A stretch of 64,000 nt of DNA from Vicia villosa (lineage: Eukaryota; Streptophyta; Magnoliopsida; Fabales; Fabaceae): NCBI RefSeq assembly GCF_029867415.1, contig NW_026705401.1:310001-374000 (forward strand). Direction: 5' to 3'. Of the stretch, positions 10,960 to 24,735 are shown piece after piece. The first letter of the stretch is position 1. Each line of letters starts with the position of its first letter. Both the position numbers and the translations under genes were made by a program. Under the pieces are notes generated by a model. It saw nothing but the letters and a program-made list of their open reading frames with translations. It was not told the DNA's origin and did no database searches.

Positions 10960-11870
10960 AATTTGTAATATGTATTATCAATATTGTATGTTCCTATAAT
11001 GAGTACGTTAATAAAAAAATATTTATTAATATGAGTTATTATTTCCATGCTTCTCTTTTTATCCATCTCTGTACTCACTTGTATATACTTGTTCATATGA
11101 CCCTCCATTCTCACTTTAAAACATTGAAGAAAAGAACTGCATGATTCTCATTCACTTGATGGACTCCGTCTAAAAATGTTTGCAGCACCAACCGAAATTT
11201 GATCTAACTAGTTACTAAAAGATGAAAGCTTTAACTATAATAACCAATAAAAGAAACTGGATTTAAAAGTTCATATGTTGTTTTTTTGGCAGTTGTTCTC
11301 TTTAGTCTTTCTGATCTTGAGTTCATATTCACTTTTAGTTTTCTCATTTTTAACTGAACATTAAACCTTATATTTAAGTGTTATTAACCATGAATAATTG
11401 TTTTTTCGTATAATATAACTTAAAATTTAAAGGAGAATTGTTTGTATTTTTCCGATTATTTTATCACATCTGGTCCCAAAATCAGCACAAGAAATGTTAA
11501 AAGATAGTCTGCAGGTTCCATAAAACAATTCTCATCATATGTTTTTTACATGGTTCATTAACTTCATTTCAAATCTCTCCCTTGTACATGCAAACTGCAT
11601 TTTCAATTTAAATCTCACCAAATTTATTCAAACAAAGGTACTTTATACGAAACTATGAGTAGCAAAAAGCTTTGTGAGAAAAAAATAAATATTTGATAAA
11701 CTTTAAGTACTTTTTATAATTATTTATTTCCTACCCTTTGAATCAGACTTGAAATTAAGCGGAAAATAAATTCTTTATAATTATAAAATAATGAATAATT
11801 ATATTACTTTTTCATTCACATGGCTACTTTCTTCAATAATACACATATACCAGTAATTGTATAACTTTAA
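10960..11870. other. AT-rich intergenic stretch after the peptide gene
   Basis: No gene is recognisable. Segments at about 11618-11650 (TTATTCAAACAAAGGTACT) and 11804-11862 (TTACTTTTTCATTCAC onward) recur in diverged form at 14078-14250, on the other side of the Helitron-like element. Confidence 0.45.
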
Positions 11871-12269
11871 CTAGTAGAAGACCCGTGCCATCGCACGGAT
11901 AAGTCAAATCTTAAGATGAATAATGTATTACAAACGCAAAAAAAAAAAAGTTTAAAAATTCGAATGAGAAATGTTAATTTAAGATTAACAAAACATAATA
12001 TAGATGAAATGAGTCTATATATAGTAGCTATGTAAAAAAAAGAACATGAAAATGCAATAGTCATTCGTATCTTAGTTAATTCAATAAGGCTAGTTTGTTG
12101 GTAATATACAATTGTTATTATAAAATTACTAATAACTGAAAATATTTAAAAAGAAATTTTTATCAAATCACCAACATGATAAATTTAAAATGTCTAATAA
12201 ATATAAATATTTACAAATATGACTAATAACTATAAATATTTACAAATATCATTGATGATTATAAATATT

Positions 12270-13700
12270 TATAGTATTTTATTGTTTAAGTAAAAAAAGA
12301 TATTGTGGTGATAGTGTTCCGTGAAAGTAGTGAGTTTGTGCTAATTGACAGTGTCCCGTAAAAACTTCTTAGATGAATAATTTTCAATTTTAATTGGTAT
12401 ATAATTTATTAAAATGCAATTATATTATATGAAATAATAAATATAGTGTATAGACTCTAAATTGTTCCAAACATCTCATATTTTATTCAAATAATAGGAG
12501 GAACTGAAAAATTTTGAATTTGTGATTGTAAATATTTATAATATTTTATTGTTTAAGTAAAAAAGGTATTGTGGTGATAGTGTCATGTGAAAATAGTGAG
12601 TTTATGCTAATTATAAATATTTATAATACTTTGTTGATTAAAATAAAAAACATATTGTGGTGATAGTGTCCCGTGAAAATTTCTTAGATGAATAGTTTTT
12701 AATTTTAATTTGTATATAATTTATTTAAATGTAATTTTAAAATATGAGATAATAAATTTTATTGTATAATACAATTTAGACTATAAATTGTTCAAAACAT
12801 CGCACATATTTTTTTTTTCAAATAATAGGAGGAATTGAAAAACTTGAATTTATGATTATAACTATTTATAATGTTTGATTGTTTAAATAAAAAAAGTATT
12901 GTGGTGATAGTGTCCCGTTAAAATAGTGAGTTTATGCTAATTATAAATATTTATATTTTTTTATTAAAATAAAAAACATATTGTGGTGAATAGTGTCCTG
13001 TGAAAACTTCTTAGATGAATACTTTTCAATTTTAATTTGTATATAATTTATTAAAATGCAATTATATAATATGAAATAATAAATATAGTGTATAGACTCT
13101 AAATTGTTCAAAACATCGCACATTTTTTTTCAAATAATAGGAGAAATTGAAAAACTTGAATTTATGATTATAACTATTTATAATGTTTTATTGTTTAAGT
13201 AAAAAAGTATTGTGGTGATAGTGTCCCGTTAAAATAGTGAGTTTATGCTAATTATAAGTATTTATAATATTTTGTTTATTAAAATTAAAAAAAAACATAT
13301 TGTGGTGAACAGTGTCCCGTGAAAATTTCTTAGATGAATAGTTTTCAATTTTAATTTGTATATAATTTATTTAAATGCAATTATAAAATATGAAATAATA
13401 AATTTTATTGTATAATACAAATTAGACTATAAATTATTTCAAACATCTCATATTTTATTCAAATAATAGGAGAAATTGAAAAACTTGAATTTATGATTAT
13501 AAATATTTATAATATTTTATTGTTTGAGTAAAAAAGGTATTATGGTGATAGTGTCATGTGAAAACAGTGAGTTTATGCTAATGATAAATATTTATAATAT
13601 TTTGTTGATTAAAATAAAAATCGTATTGCGGTGATAGTGTCCCGTGAAAACTTCTTAGATGAGTAGTTTTCAATTTCAATTGATATATAATTTAGTTTAA
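12270..13700. repeat. Tandem repeat array, period about 320 bp, 4-5 copies
   Basis: The landmark TATTGTGGTGATAGTGT followed by GTGAGTTTATGCTAATT recurs near 12301, 12568, 12897, 13206 and 13538. Each unit also has a second landmark, ATATTGTGGTGAWAGTGTCC, then CTTAGATGAATAGTTTTCAA. Spacings are about 267 (a shortened unit), 329, 309 and 332 bases. Units differ by point changes and short indels. Confidence 0.8.
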
Positions 13701-13705
13701 TGCAA

Positions 13706-13855
<150 letters not shown>

Positions 13856-14440
13856 TGATATAATTTTTTTGAATTTTTTTTAAAAAGGTAACATGGAGGA
13901 AAATCATTATCTATTGGGTAAAGCCAAAATCACTCCATAATTTGAAATGGGCTAATATCATTGGTTGATTAAATCCATTGAATTAGCAAGTTACCAAAAT
14001 GTCCTTTATTTAGTGCAATTTTATAAGGGTAATTTTGGGTGTATGGTGGTATGTTTTATTATTAGTTAGGTAGTTGATTACTTTTTCATTCACGTGATTG
14101 AACAAGACATATATCAGTAAATGTACTTGGTTTATTTATTAGGTAAAGCAAAATATGTCTTCTTCTAAGAGAACAAGACCTTAATTTGAGTAAATTGTTA
14201 AAAGCTCACCAAACTTATTCAAACAAAGGTACTCTTTGGTATTATAAAAGTAAATGTACTATGCACTTATAAGGTAAGAATGAGAGTTACATAAACTCCA
14301 TTATTTTTTTACTCTCCATCGTTCTTGAAACTAGCTATGCACTTTTAAATTAACGGTTATTTTATTATTTAATTTTATGAATTTTTTTTATCGATTTGTG
14401 TTTGTCCTTACCTGTTTAGTTTAACGGTCAAATAAGTAAA

Positions 14441-15947
14441 CTAGTAACAAATTCGTGCATACGCACGCGTTCTGTTCGGTTACGCGCATTTGGATACATC
14501 ATTTATTTTAAATAATATGTTAGAAAAGAAAAAAAATATTTTGATAAATAAGTGATTTTTACGTATATAAAAATATTTACATCATTAATAAATTTTTTCC
14601 CGTATACTATTTTTGGATACAAATATTTGATCATAAATATCATATCTCGTATATAAAAATATTTAGATCAATAATATATTTTTTTTCCGTATACAGACTT
14701 CATTTTTGTTTTGGTATCATTTACAAAAATATTTGGATCAATAGTAAATTTTGTATATAAAAATATTTCGATCAATGGTAGATTTTTTTCCCGTATACCA
14801 TTTTTGAATAAAAATATTTGGATGATAAATACCATTTTTCGTAAATAATAGATTTTTTTCCGTATATAAATATTATTTTTGTTTAGGTATAATTTACAAA
14901 AATATTTGGATCAGTATTAAATTTTCGTATATAAAAATATTTAGATCAATAATAAATTTTTGGCCTATGCCATTTTTGAATAAAAAAAATTTGGATCATA
15001 AATAACATTTTTCGTATATAAAAATATTTAGATCAATAATAGATTTTTTTTCCCGTATACAGACTTCGTTTTTGTTTAGGTATTATTTACAAAAATATTT
15101 GGATCAAAAGTAAATTTCGTATATAAAAATATTTAGATCAATAGTAGATTTTTTCCCGTATACCATTTTTGAATAAAATATATTTGGATCATAAATTCCA
15201 TTTTTCGTAAATAATATATTTTTTTCCTATACAAATATTATTTTTATTTAGGTATCATTTACAGAAATATTTGGATCAATATTAAATTTTCGTATATAAA
15301 AATATTTAGATCAATAATAGATTTTTTCCGTATACCATTTTTGGATAAAAAATATTTGATCATAAATACTATTTCTCGTATATAAAAATATTTAGATCAA
15401 TAATAGATTTTTTTCTCCATATACAAACTTCATTTTTGTTTAGGTATATCATTTAGAAAAATATTAGGATCAATACTAAATTTCTTATATAAAAATATTT
15501 AGATCAATAGTAGATTTTTTTCCGTATACTATTTTTGAATAAAATTATTTGGATCATAAATACCATTTTTCGTAAATAATAAAAAATTTTCCGTATTCAA
15601 ATATTATTTTTGTTTAGGTATCACTCAGAAAAATATTTGGATCAATATTAAATTTTCGTATATAAAAATATTTAGATCAATAATAGATTTTTTAGCCTAT
15701 GCCATTTTTGATAAAAAATATTTGAATCATAAATAACATTTTTCGTATATAAAAATATTTATATCAATATTAGATTTTTTACCCATATATAGACTTAATT
15801 TTTGTTTAGGTATCATTTACAAAAATATTTGGATCAACATTAAATTTCGTATATAAAAATATTTAGATCAATAGTAGATTTTTTTCCCGTATACCATTTT
15901 TGAATAAAAAATATTTAAATCATAAATACCATTTTTCGTAAATAATA
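14441..15947 (-). mobile_element. Helitron-like element 2, 3' end plus array, cut by an LTR element
   Basis: On the minus strand a hairpin with stem CGTGC/GCACG (14467-14454) is followed by AATTTGTTA and CTAG (14444-14441) then T. The body (14530-15947) is a tandem array. The LTR element at 15948 interrupts it, and I cannot find the 5' end beyond. Confidence 0.45.
14530..15947. repeat. Higher-order tandem array, about 365 bp made of two diverged half-units
   Basis: ACTTCATTTTTGTTT-like blocks recur at about 14693, 15059, 15424 and 15788, spacings of 364-366. A sister block AAATATTATTTTTGTTTAGG recurs at about 14866, 15232 and 15600. Both half-units share CGTATATAAAAATATTTAGATCA, giving an inner period of about 180 bases. 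About four full units are present. Confidence 0.8.
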
Positions 15948-18434
15948 TGTAATATCCCTATTTACCTAAGTATGATTATGAAGTACTAAGAGAGAATTAT
16001 GGATTAATTATGCATTAGGAAGGAAAGTTGTTAGAATGGAAAGAGTTTGGTTAGAATTCAACTTATGGCATGATGGTAATTACCACTTAGTTGGAGGGCA
16101 TAATGGACCTTGAGTAATGTTGCATGATATAAGGCCTTGTTTGGGTGCATGCTATTCATTTTGTTTCACAATTCAAAATTTGGAGCAAGAGAGAAAGGAG
16201 AAAGTTATGTTCATCACTTTCATTTTCGCAACTCTTGGTACAGCTCCACTAAAACGGTAATAGCTCTCTGCTCGTAACTCTGATTGTAACGATTCTGGTC
16301 TTGTTGAAAAGCTAACGAAATTCTCTTCGATTTGCATGTATGGTTCGCGTTCATAGCTTCTGTTTTAAAGGAGAAAATCAAGCTTGAAGTTGGGACATGC
16401 ATGCTGAATGTGTGTTATGGGGAGCTACGGATTTATTGATGATGGAGATGGAAGTTTGAACAAGAGGGAGATGCAATGGCAGCAAGAACATCATGTAAAC
16501 CCTCATTTGATCCAAGGTGAGTCCTTAGATAGTAACTTTGGGGATTTGCATGTAAGGGTTTGTATTTGGGGTTTTGGGATTTTGAGAGATATTCATAGAA
16601 TCATGATGCTTAACATGTTTTGGCGCTCATTGTTTGTAGTATGTGATTTAATTGATCAAATATGTGTTCTAGTGGTGCTATTGCATGTTATCCACTGTTA
16701 AAATATGATAGGATTCGTAATTGGATGATTGAGGAACCTAAACATGAGTTAGGATGCTTTTAAAACCCCTAAAATGCAGAAAAACACATTCTGATGCAGA
16801 GTAACCGGTTACGGGTCTGTGGGTAACCGATTACTCTGTTAAAAATGAAATTCTGGGCTGTTTTTAGTGCCAGTAATCGGTTATTGACTTTGGGTAATCG
16901 GTTACCCTGAGAGAAATGTAAAAAAAAATAGGAAACTTCGGAAATTCGTAACTTTTGCGTCGTAAGTCCGTTTCGCGCAAACTTTATATCGTTGGAAAGC
17001 TAGCGACGTGTAATTTCTAATAAAATTGGTCCCCAAACTAGAATGCTTGATTTAATTATATTTGAACCCCACTTAGTGTGTCTTGTCGAGTGAATTGTAT
17101 GTTACTATTTCCCCCGAGAACAGTTCCGTTCCGTATAGGGAACCGGATGTCTCCTTAGTCATGTGAGACTTGTTTAATTGGTATTTAAACATGCTAATGT
17201 TGTATATGATCATGGATGTGTTAATTTTAATATGTGAATTATGCATGATTAGAATGAATTAATCTCATTGCACTTAATTGCTACATTATGTTTAAATACG
17301 AATGCTATATTGTGATGAGATATGAATACTTTGTTAATGCCCGTTGTTTCGGTTAAACATTTGGGTTTGTCTGCATTGTATGGATTAACGCTTGTTATGC
17401 GTGTGCATGCTTGAATCGAAGTGGACCAGCTACTAGGTTGTTTTTATGACTCGGGCTTCGTGATCAAAGTGTCGTCCCGGGCTTCGTGATCAATGGGACA
17501 ACCCCGATCTTATGATCCATGGGCTAACACTTGAACTACCGTTGCAGTGTGCTTGTGAGGGTGTGGAGGCGTTTTACTCACTTGACGTTAACACACTTGC
17601 GTGCTCGGTATGGTGGCGTTATGCGGCTCAGTAGGCATACGCATAACAGGTAAACCATCTCTAGTGATGCCATGTAGGCTACATCATTAGGTTCCTACCC
17701 AGATGGGATCATGCGTCGAGACGGCGTGTTGCACTTGACGTTAACACCACGTGCGTACAGGTGATTAATGGGACGGTGTCGCCTCTTAGGCAAGGTCATC
17801 TCGCGGCCATGTAGGCTTGTGCGAACCCATCTAATCACTCTTGCAGGGTGCTTGTGCAAGTCTCTTGACAAATAGGCATGGGTGAACCCACCGAGGGTGT
17901 GTTTGTAACCTAGTAGTGGTATTAACGTGCTTCTGGATTCCCCATACATGGGTATGGGTTTGCATACGTGTTTGTTGTACTATTTGTGTACTTGTGATAT
18001 GATGACTCCTACGGTGGACGATTCATGTGTTTGCTCCGTTTGTGTACTGGATGTGAGGAAAAACCCCGAATCAATGATGGATTCGTTTTATGATGCATGT
18101 ACCCTGTAGAACCGAGTGGACCCATAGGATAGCAGGACTCACTGAGATTTAGTAATCTCACCCAATCAACTTATCTTTTTCAGGTGCGGTTTAGTAGTGG
18201 TTGGTTAGTAGCAGGTTTGGACTGAAGACTTGGAAATGGTGATGGTTCGGAGACCTCGTTAGATCTCATTTTCCGCTGTGCAGATCCATTGAAGACACAT
18301 GTTTTGTAATTCTTATTATAATTTCATGTTGTATTTATATGGATCATCTTGTATCTTGGCTTTTGTATGTACTCAATATCAATTTTTAACGTTTCATGCA
18401 TAATATACTAGTCAATTATGCATGGGGTGTTACA
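15948..18434 (+). repeat. 5' LTR of the LARD-like element (2,487 bp)
   Basis: It begins TGTAATATCCC and ends GGGGTGTTACA, directly before the primer binding site. It holds four palindromic GTAACCGGTTAC-like motifs at 16801-16905 and a pair of CGGGCTTCGTGATCAA repeats near 17450-17495. The 97-codon frame at 16408-16701 has a copy in the other LTR only because the LTRs are copies. Confidence 0.85.
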
Positions 18435-18436
18435 GT

Positions 18437-18448
18437 TGGTATCAGAGC
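18437..18448 (+). other. Primer binding site (tRNA-iMet type)
   Basis: TGGTATCAGAGC sits two bases after the LTR end. This is the standard complement to the 3' end of plant initiator methionine tRNA. Confidence 0.85.
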
Positions 18449-21400
18449 AGGTCGATTCTCGGCCGAGCCATGAGACATCACTAGCAATTCCTTTCCTCCT
18501 CACATGTGTGCGTTGCTAGCCTGATTTTACTGGTACCTCATTCAGTCATTGAACTTGATCAACTCATCGACTGAGTGTGAGACAGTAGAATTACGGCAGA
18601 GCCGCCACGAGGACTCGTAAACCTGTAAGTGTCGTGAACCCAAGTAGCAAGGATTAGTTGGGTGGTGAGTTGTATATGGAAGCTGGATTTATTGGACGAT
18701 GTAAGTAGAAGGAATGTTTGAGTTGTCAGACTTAAGAGGAGCGTTTGACGCAAAGAAGTAATAGTCGAGCTGTCAAGTGTGGATTGAGACAACTGGAATT
18801 TCTAATGTTTGACTGGGCGAAGTGAAATTTATCTAAGTACCGGTAATAGTGAGGGAATCCATAATGCGTCCGAACAGGAATGTTGTAAGGGATGTTCTCC
18901 GACGGTGTCGAGTTTAAAACTAGTGGGATTCATTACCTGAGGATGGTGCTAGTAAGGATATGAATATTAAGCCGATAGAATGGAAGAACTCTCGGAAGTA
19001 GGAACGGAGAAGTCAGGATCTTTTGATGAAGCGGGTATAGATGGTAAGAGGATGGACAAGGAGGTAGACCTTGACCCAACTTGGCATACCCTAAGTGGGA
19101 GTGGTCACCTAGTTAAGGGTTGGTAGGGCGTGCGGGTTTGGTAACTTACGATTGGGAGAATCTTGGATACCTGATTGATGGGATAGGGCATGCATTCCCG
19201 TTCTTATCGCTTTGTGCTTAAGTTCTAGAACTACGCTAGATGGAAGACAAAATGATGTAGAAGCGTGAAATGCACTAGCCTAAGCTCCTTGCTAGTTATG
19301 ATTCATCTGACTCCGAGTGAAGCCATAGAACTACGCTTGGCGTTGGGCGTTCAGGTGAGTAAGAACTAGCATCTACCTGGAACATCAGCGAGACAATCGT
19401 GATAGTGTTGGTTGTCGGGAACCACAGTATTCCTATTCGAACTGGATTATCCTTATAATCTTTTATGCATGCGTGAGACAAGTGAGTGCACGCATAGCAT
19501 AACAATCTAAGCTGGGATCTTAACCCTTCGTGTCTGGCTTATTGCCTTCTGAGTAAGTAAACCTTGATGAGCAGAACTCTTAAAGTTTTAGCATCCTTGG
19601 GAGTGTGTTTGGGAAGGAATTGTGGAGCACGACCCATTGAAAACATGTTCAGACACATGTCGGTTGTGATTATGGGATACGCGTGGAGATCGTTATACGC
19701 CACTAAGGTAGGTTTCCTGGATACATGGCATCGGAGTTGGACCACCATGTTGGTGCTACCAGACGGGTATAATGCCACAGTATCGCTATCGTATACAAGA
19801 TGCGCGAGTCATCTTTTCCGACGTGTGTGGGACAAAGGTGATCAGAGGCTCAAGGTAGAATTCTGATTTGATACTCATGAGACGCAGATCCAGACTCTCA
19901 TAAGGTGTGTGGGATAAGGATCCATATATCGCACTCGATAGTAGATGGCTAACTAGACAGGCGATGGTGAAATGGATTAAGATTCGATACTACACTTATG
20001 GAGACTCTGGGTGATCGGGATCGCGTGAGTTGGTATCAGATTGTACCTTGTGGACGTTCTTGTTTTGTGAAGTGTTAAGTTGCCAGTTATGTGAGTATAG
20101 GGTGGGACTCATGTGTGACCATGATATTCCAGTCAGCATATTGAGTGGCTATCCCTTAACATTGGCGACCGGTGATAGAATTGGTGGAAGGTATCATGGA
20201 TTAACTTGGAGTGCGGCGTATTTGGAATAGTGTCTGTGATGCTCTGAGTGAAGGAATATCAGTCTTGGGAAAGCAGAGACATCCTTGGATCGAGGATGCA
20301 GCCGAGGAAGTCAGTTTAGTGTCAAGTTCAGAAGTGAAAAAGGCATTAGATGACTGTATGAATGAAGTGTGACCGTGGGAAGATTGTTGTATCAGTTAAG
20401 TCACATGAGTTGTCAGAGGTGTTATCACACCAAGAGAATGAAGGTGTATGGTTGGGTAGAAGTTGTGTAAAACTTCTAGAGTTATCATGAGCTGTAGTAC
20501 GTTTCTGAAGGGTTTGTTATACCAGCTAAGCAACCAGACTTGTTGGAAGGGAAAAACATAGCGGTTGTACGCTGTGGAAATCAGTGACAAGGACGAACCT
20601 CTAAGTCAGTGAGTATTTGGGTTTCAATGTCCTGAGTTCGAAGCGTGTGCCTAAGTTGTGGTAGATGAACTAATATGGAATGACAGAGTAAGTAGCAACT
20701 TGATTCTGGAGAGTAAACCTCGAAGAGTAATCGACGATGGGTGGTATGTGAAGTTCCGGCACGTGTTGTAATTGGATGGCAGCTGATGAAGAACCGCTAT
20801 GTAGTAATGGAATTAAGTGAACTATGGATGTAACATGACTCAGAGGACTTGAGGAATATGTGATTGATTGAAATCAGAGTAGCGCAATGGATAAAGGAAG
20901 AACCAGATAAGTTTGAGAATAGGAATGGACGGATTATTTTGGATCTTATTTTGGGATGGAAGTGTCCTCTTAAGAGAAACTCCTCGAAGTGGCGTTTTGT
21001 TCATCTCAGTCCCTTACAAGAGTTCACCATAATCCCGAGACATGTCGTCAATGGGACAACTTGGAAAGAGACTTTGTGGTTGACATGTGGACCTACATTC
21101 GTAGACCATTAGTTGGGCTTGTAAGCATTGAGGGTTAGACAGAGTATCGTGACTGTTGGAATGCTGAATACCAGTGAAGGATTTCATTTGACAAAGGCTC
21201 TGTATAAATATGTCTGGTACGCTTGAGCATGCATGAAGATTTGGATCGTGGTTGCAGGTCAACCGTTAGAGCTCGCCCTTCATTGGCAAGACCTTGTGCG
21301 AAGTAGTTGAATATCATGCTATAGTTGCAGGATGTTACACCTTCGTGGTTTGCCGTGACAGTTGTTATGTCTAAACTGGAACGAGGATTGAAGTAAGAAG

Positions 21401-21977
21401 GCTCAGTTGCATATGTAGGGGTAAATTTGGAATGAGTCGTCGTAAGCATCAGGGAGTTAGAAGTTAAGACCAGGGAATTTGGCGATCACCTAACAACTGT
21501 ATGGACTCTTGTGGAGAGTAATTTGGCGTGTCGTCGCAAAGAGGAATATTGTGGGAGAAATCCTTGAGTGGGAAGTGATTCAAGGAACTGAGAAAGATCA
21601 CGGTAATGTTTGCTTAACAAGGATAAGTTAACGGAGATTGAAACTAAGGATATCCGACAAGAGTGGATTGATAGGGTTTCTGAAGTTATGGAGATCCAGT
21701 GCAAAGCAGTAGAGGTATAGGACCCTGGAAGGATATGGAACCAGATAGGTCAAGACGAAATGTCTGAATATATGTGTTGTGAGACGACTCAGACTTCTAG
21801 TCAGGAATGTTAAAGACGCGATCATATCAGAGAGTAGTGTTCTTGGGTGGAGTGACCTCCAGACGAAGTCGTATGGTTTATCCAAAGAAGAATGTATGGA
21901 ACGTTTGCCCCTCGTTGGAGGATGTGAGGACATGTTGTCATGGTAATTGGTAGGAATTCGGAGGCGAATTCTATTTA
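18449..21977 (+). other. Internal non-coding domain of the LARD-like element
   Basis: About 3.5 kb between the primer site and the polypurine tract. I looked for zinc knuckle, protease DTG/DSG, FADD/YVDD and integrase motifs in the longer frames (for example 19564-19866, 21135-21449, 21628-21933) and found none. GC content is higher than in the flanks. Its function, if any, is as packaged RNA mobilised in trans. Confidence 0.6.
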
Positions 21978-21991
21978 AGGGGGGGGGGGAG
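21978..21991 (+). other. Polypurine tract of the LARD-like element
   Basis: AAGGGGGGGGGGAGA precedes the 3' LTR start TGTAATATCCC, as expected for the plus-strand primer. Confidence 0.8.
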
Positions 21992-21993
21992 AA

Positions 21994-24114
21994 TGTAATA
22001 TCCCTATTTACCTAAGTATGATTATGAAGTACTAAGAGAGAATTATGGATTAATTATGCATTAGGAAGGAAAGTTGTTAGAATGGAAAGAGTTTGGTTAG
22101 AATTCAACTAATGGCATGATGGTAATTACCACTTAGTTGGAGGGCATAATGGACCTTGAGTAATGTTGCATGACATAAGGCCTTGTTTGGGTGCATGCTA
22201 TTCATTTTGTTTCACAATTCAGAATTTGGAGCAAGAGAGAAAGGAGAAAGTTATGTTCATCACTTTCATTTTTGCAACTCTTGGTACAGCTCCACTAAAA
22301 CGGTAATAACTCTCTGCTTGTAACTCTGATTGTAACGATTCTGGTCTTGTTGGAAAGCTAACAAAATTCTCTTCGATTTGCATGTATGGTTCGCGTTCAT
22401 AGCTTCTGTTTTGAAGGAGAAAATCAAGCTTGAAGTTGGGACATGCATGCTGAATGTGTGTTATGGGGAGCTACGAATTTCTTGATGATGGAGATGGAAG
22501 TTTGAACAAGAGGGAGATGCAATGGCAGCAAGAACATCATGTAAACCCTCATTTGATCCAAGGTGAGTCCTTAGATACTAACTTTGGGGATTTGCATGTA
22601 AGGGTTTGTATTTGGGGTTTTGGGATTTTGAGAGATATTCATAGAATCATGATGCTTAACATGTTTTGGCGCTCATTGTTTGTAGTATGTGATTTAATTG
22701 ATCAAATATGTGTTCTAGTGGTGCTATTGCATGTTATACACTGTTAAAATATGATAGGATTCGTAATTGGATGATTGAGGAACCTAAACATGAGTTAGGA
22801 TGCTTTTAGAACCCCTAAAATGCAGAAAACCACATTCTGATGCAGAGTAACCGGTTACGAGTCTGTGGGTAACCGATTACTCTGTTAAAAATGAAATTCT
22901 GGGCTGTTTTTAGTGCCAGTAATCGGTTACTGACTTTGGGTAATCGGTTACCCCGAGAGAAATGAAAAAAAAATAGGAAACTTCGGAAATTCGTAACTTT
23001 TGCGTCGTAAGTCTGTTTCGCGCAAACTTTATATCGTTGGAAAGCTAGCGACGTGTACTTTCTAATAAAATTGGTCCCCAAACCAGAATGCTTGATTTAA
23101 TTATATTTGAACCCACTTAGTGTGTCTTGTCGAGTGAATTGTATGTTACTATTTCCCCCGAGAACAGTTCTGTTCCATATAGGGAACCGGATGTCTCCTT
23201 AGTCATGTGAGACTTGTTTAATTGGTATTTAAACATGCTAATGTTGTATATGATCATGGATATGTTAATTTTAATATATGAATTATGCATGATTAGAATG
23301 AATTAATCTCATTGCACTTAATTGCTACATTATGTTTAAATACGAATGCTATGTTGTGATGAGATGTGAATACTTTGTTAATGCCCGTGGTTTCGGTTAA
23401 ACATTTGGGTTTGTGTGCATTGTATGGATTAACGCTTGTTATGCGTGTGCATGCTTGAATCGAAGTGGACCAGCTACTAGGTTGTTTTTATGACTCGGGC
23501 TTCATGATCAAAGAGTCGTCCCGGGCTTCGTGATCAATGGGACAACCCCGATCTTATGATCCATGGGCTAACACCTGAACTACCGTTGCAGTGTGCTTGT
23601 GAGGGTCTGGAGGCGTTTTACTCACTTGACGTTAACACACTTGCGTGCTCGGTATGGTGGCGTTATGCGGCTCAGTAGGCATACGCATAACAGGTAAACC
23701 ATCTCTAGTGATGCCATGTAGGCTACATCATTAGGTTCCTACCCGGATGGGCTCATGCGTCGAGACGGTGTATTGCACTTGACGTTAACACCACGTGCGT
23801 ACAGGTGATTAATGGGACGGTGTCGCCTCTTAGGCAAGGTCATCTCGCGGCCACGTAGGCTTGTGCGAACCCATCTAATCACTCTTGCAGGGTGCTTGTG
23901 CAAGTCTATTGACAAATAGGCATGGGTGAACCCACCGAGGGGTGTTTGTAACCTAGTAGTGGTATTAACGCGCTTCTGGATTCCCCGTACATGGGTATGG
24001 ATTTGCATACGTGTTTGTTGTACTATTTGTGTACTTGTGATATGATGACTCCTACGGTGGATGATTCATGTGTTTGCTCCGTTTGTGTACTGGATGTGAG
24101 GAAAAACCCCGAAT
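21994..24114 (+). repeat. 3' LTR of the LARD-like element, truncated
   Basis: It is colinear with 15948-18068 of the 5' LTR, with scattered substitutions. Homology stops after GAAAAACCCCGAAT, where a short AT microsatellite and unrelated DNA follow. The final part, including the terminal GGTGTTACA, is missing. Confidence 0.85.
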
Positions 24115-24735
24115 ATATATATATATATATATCAATTATGTGGCATTTTTTTAATTGCCTAGCAATTCTGTATGCCAACACAAAATTGGATTTTTAAAGC
24201 TAGAGTGAGTTTTTTTGGGTGAATTAGATAGACCATACGACCTATTGATTATTGGTATATATTTAGATACATAATAATTGTACTAATTAACAGAAAAATA
24301 TCTGTTTTTAATAATGAATTTTTTATAGATATATAATTAAAAAATACCATCAACTTTATAATCTCTGCTACATAATACAGTTCATCAAGAATTTGTATGT
24401 TAATTGCCGACCCGAGACACATTATTATTATTATAGACGCGAAACAAATAAAATTAATTTAATTATTAATTGAAGGATAGTTTTTTCTCGTAATTCCATG
24501 CAATGAGTACCACCTATTTTAAACACAATTTTTATGAATAATCACCATGAGAAGTTTAAATGCTCTGCTAAAGAAAATTAAAACAATGGGGGTGCATCTT
24601 TCCAATGCAACCTTTCTTCTTCTCTCCAAGTTCAGATAAATCCACTGCTTCTCTTTCCTTACTTTTTCCAGCCTATAAATATGGTGAAATTAGAAATAGA
24701 TCCAACAAAAAATTTGCACAATCGTTTTTTTAATC
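24115..24735. other. AT-rich stretch after the truncated LTR
   Basis: No gene is recognisable. A TATAAATAT string at about 24674 could be a TATA box for the coding remnant downstream, but no transcript model is supported. Confidence 0.4.

Larger units (their letters stand above)
15948..24114 (+). mobile_element. Non-coding LTR retrotransposon (LARD-like), 3' LTR truncated
   Basis: Two near-identical direct repeats (15948-18434 and 21994-24114) bracket 3.56 kb of internal DNA. The first is followed by a tRNA-iMet primer site (TGGTATCAGAGC, 18437-18448). The second is preceded by a G-rich polypurine tract (21978-21991). The internal region has no gag, protease, integrase or reverse transcriptase that I can see in any frame, only short frames broken by stops. 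The LTR ends, TGTAATATCCC...GGGGTGTTACA, and primer site fit a Ty3 chromovirus-derived LARD. By eye the LTRs differ at about 2 percent over the first 500 bases, so the insertion is fairly young. The 3' LTR lacks its last roughly 365 bases, so no target duplication can be checked. Confidence 0.8.

Noticed and set aside
16408..16701. 97-codon frame with a near-identical copy at 22454-22747
   Set aside because: The duplication is explained by the two LTRs. The frame has no recognisable domain, so conservation here is not evidence of a gene.
19564..19866. 100-codon frame inside the LARD-like element
   Set aside because: No gag, protease, RT or integrase motif and no start context; consistent with chance in GC-richer DNA.
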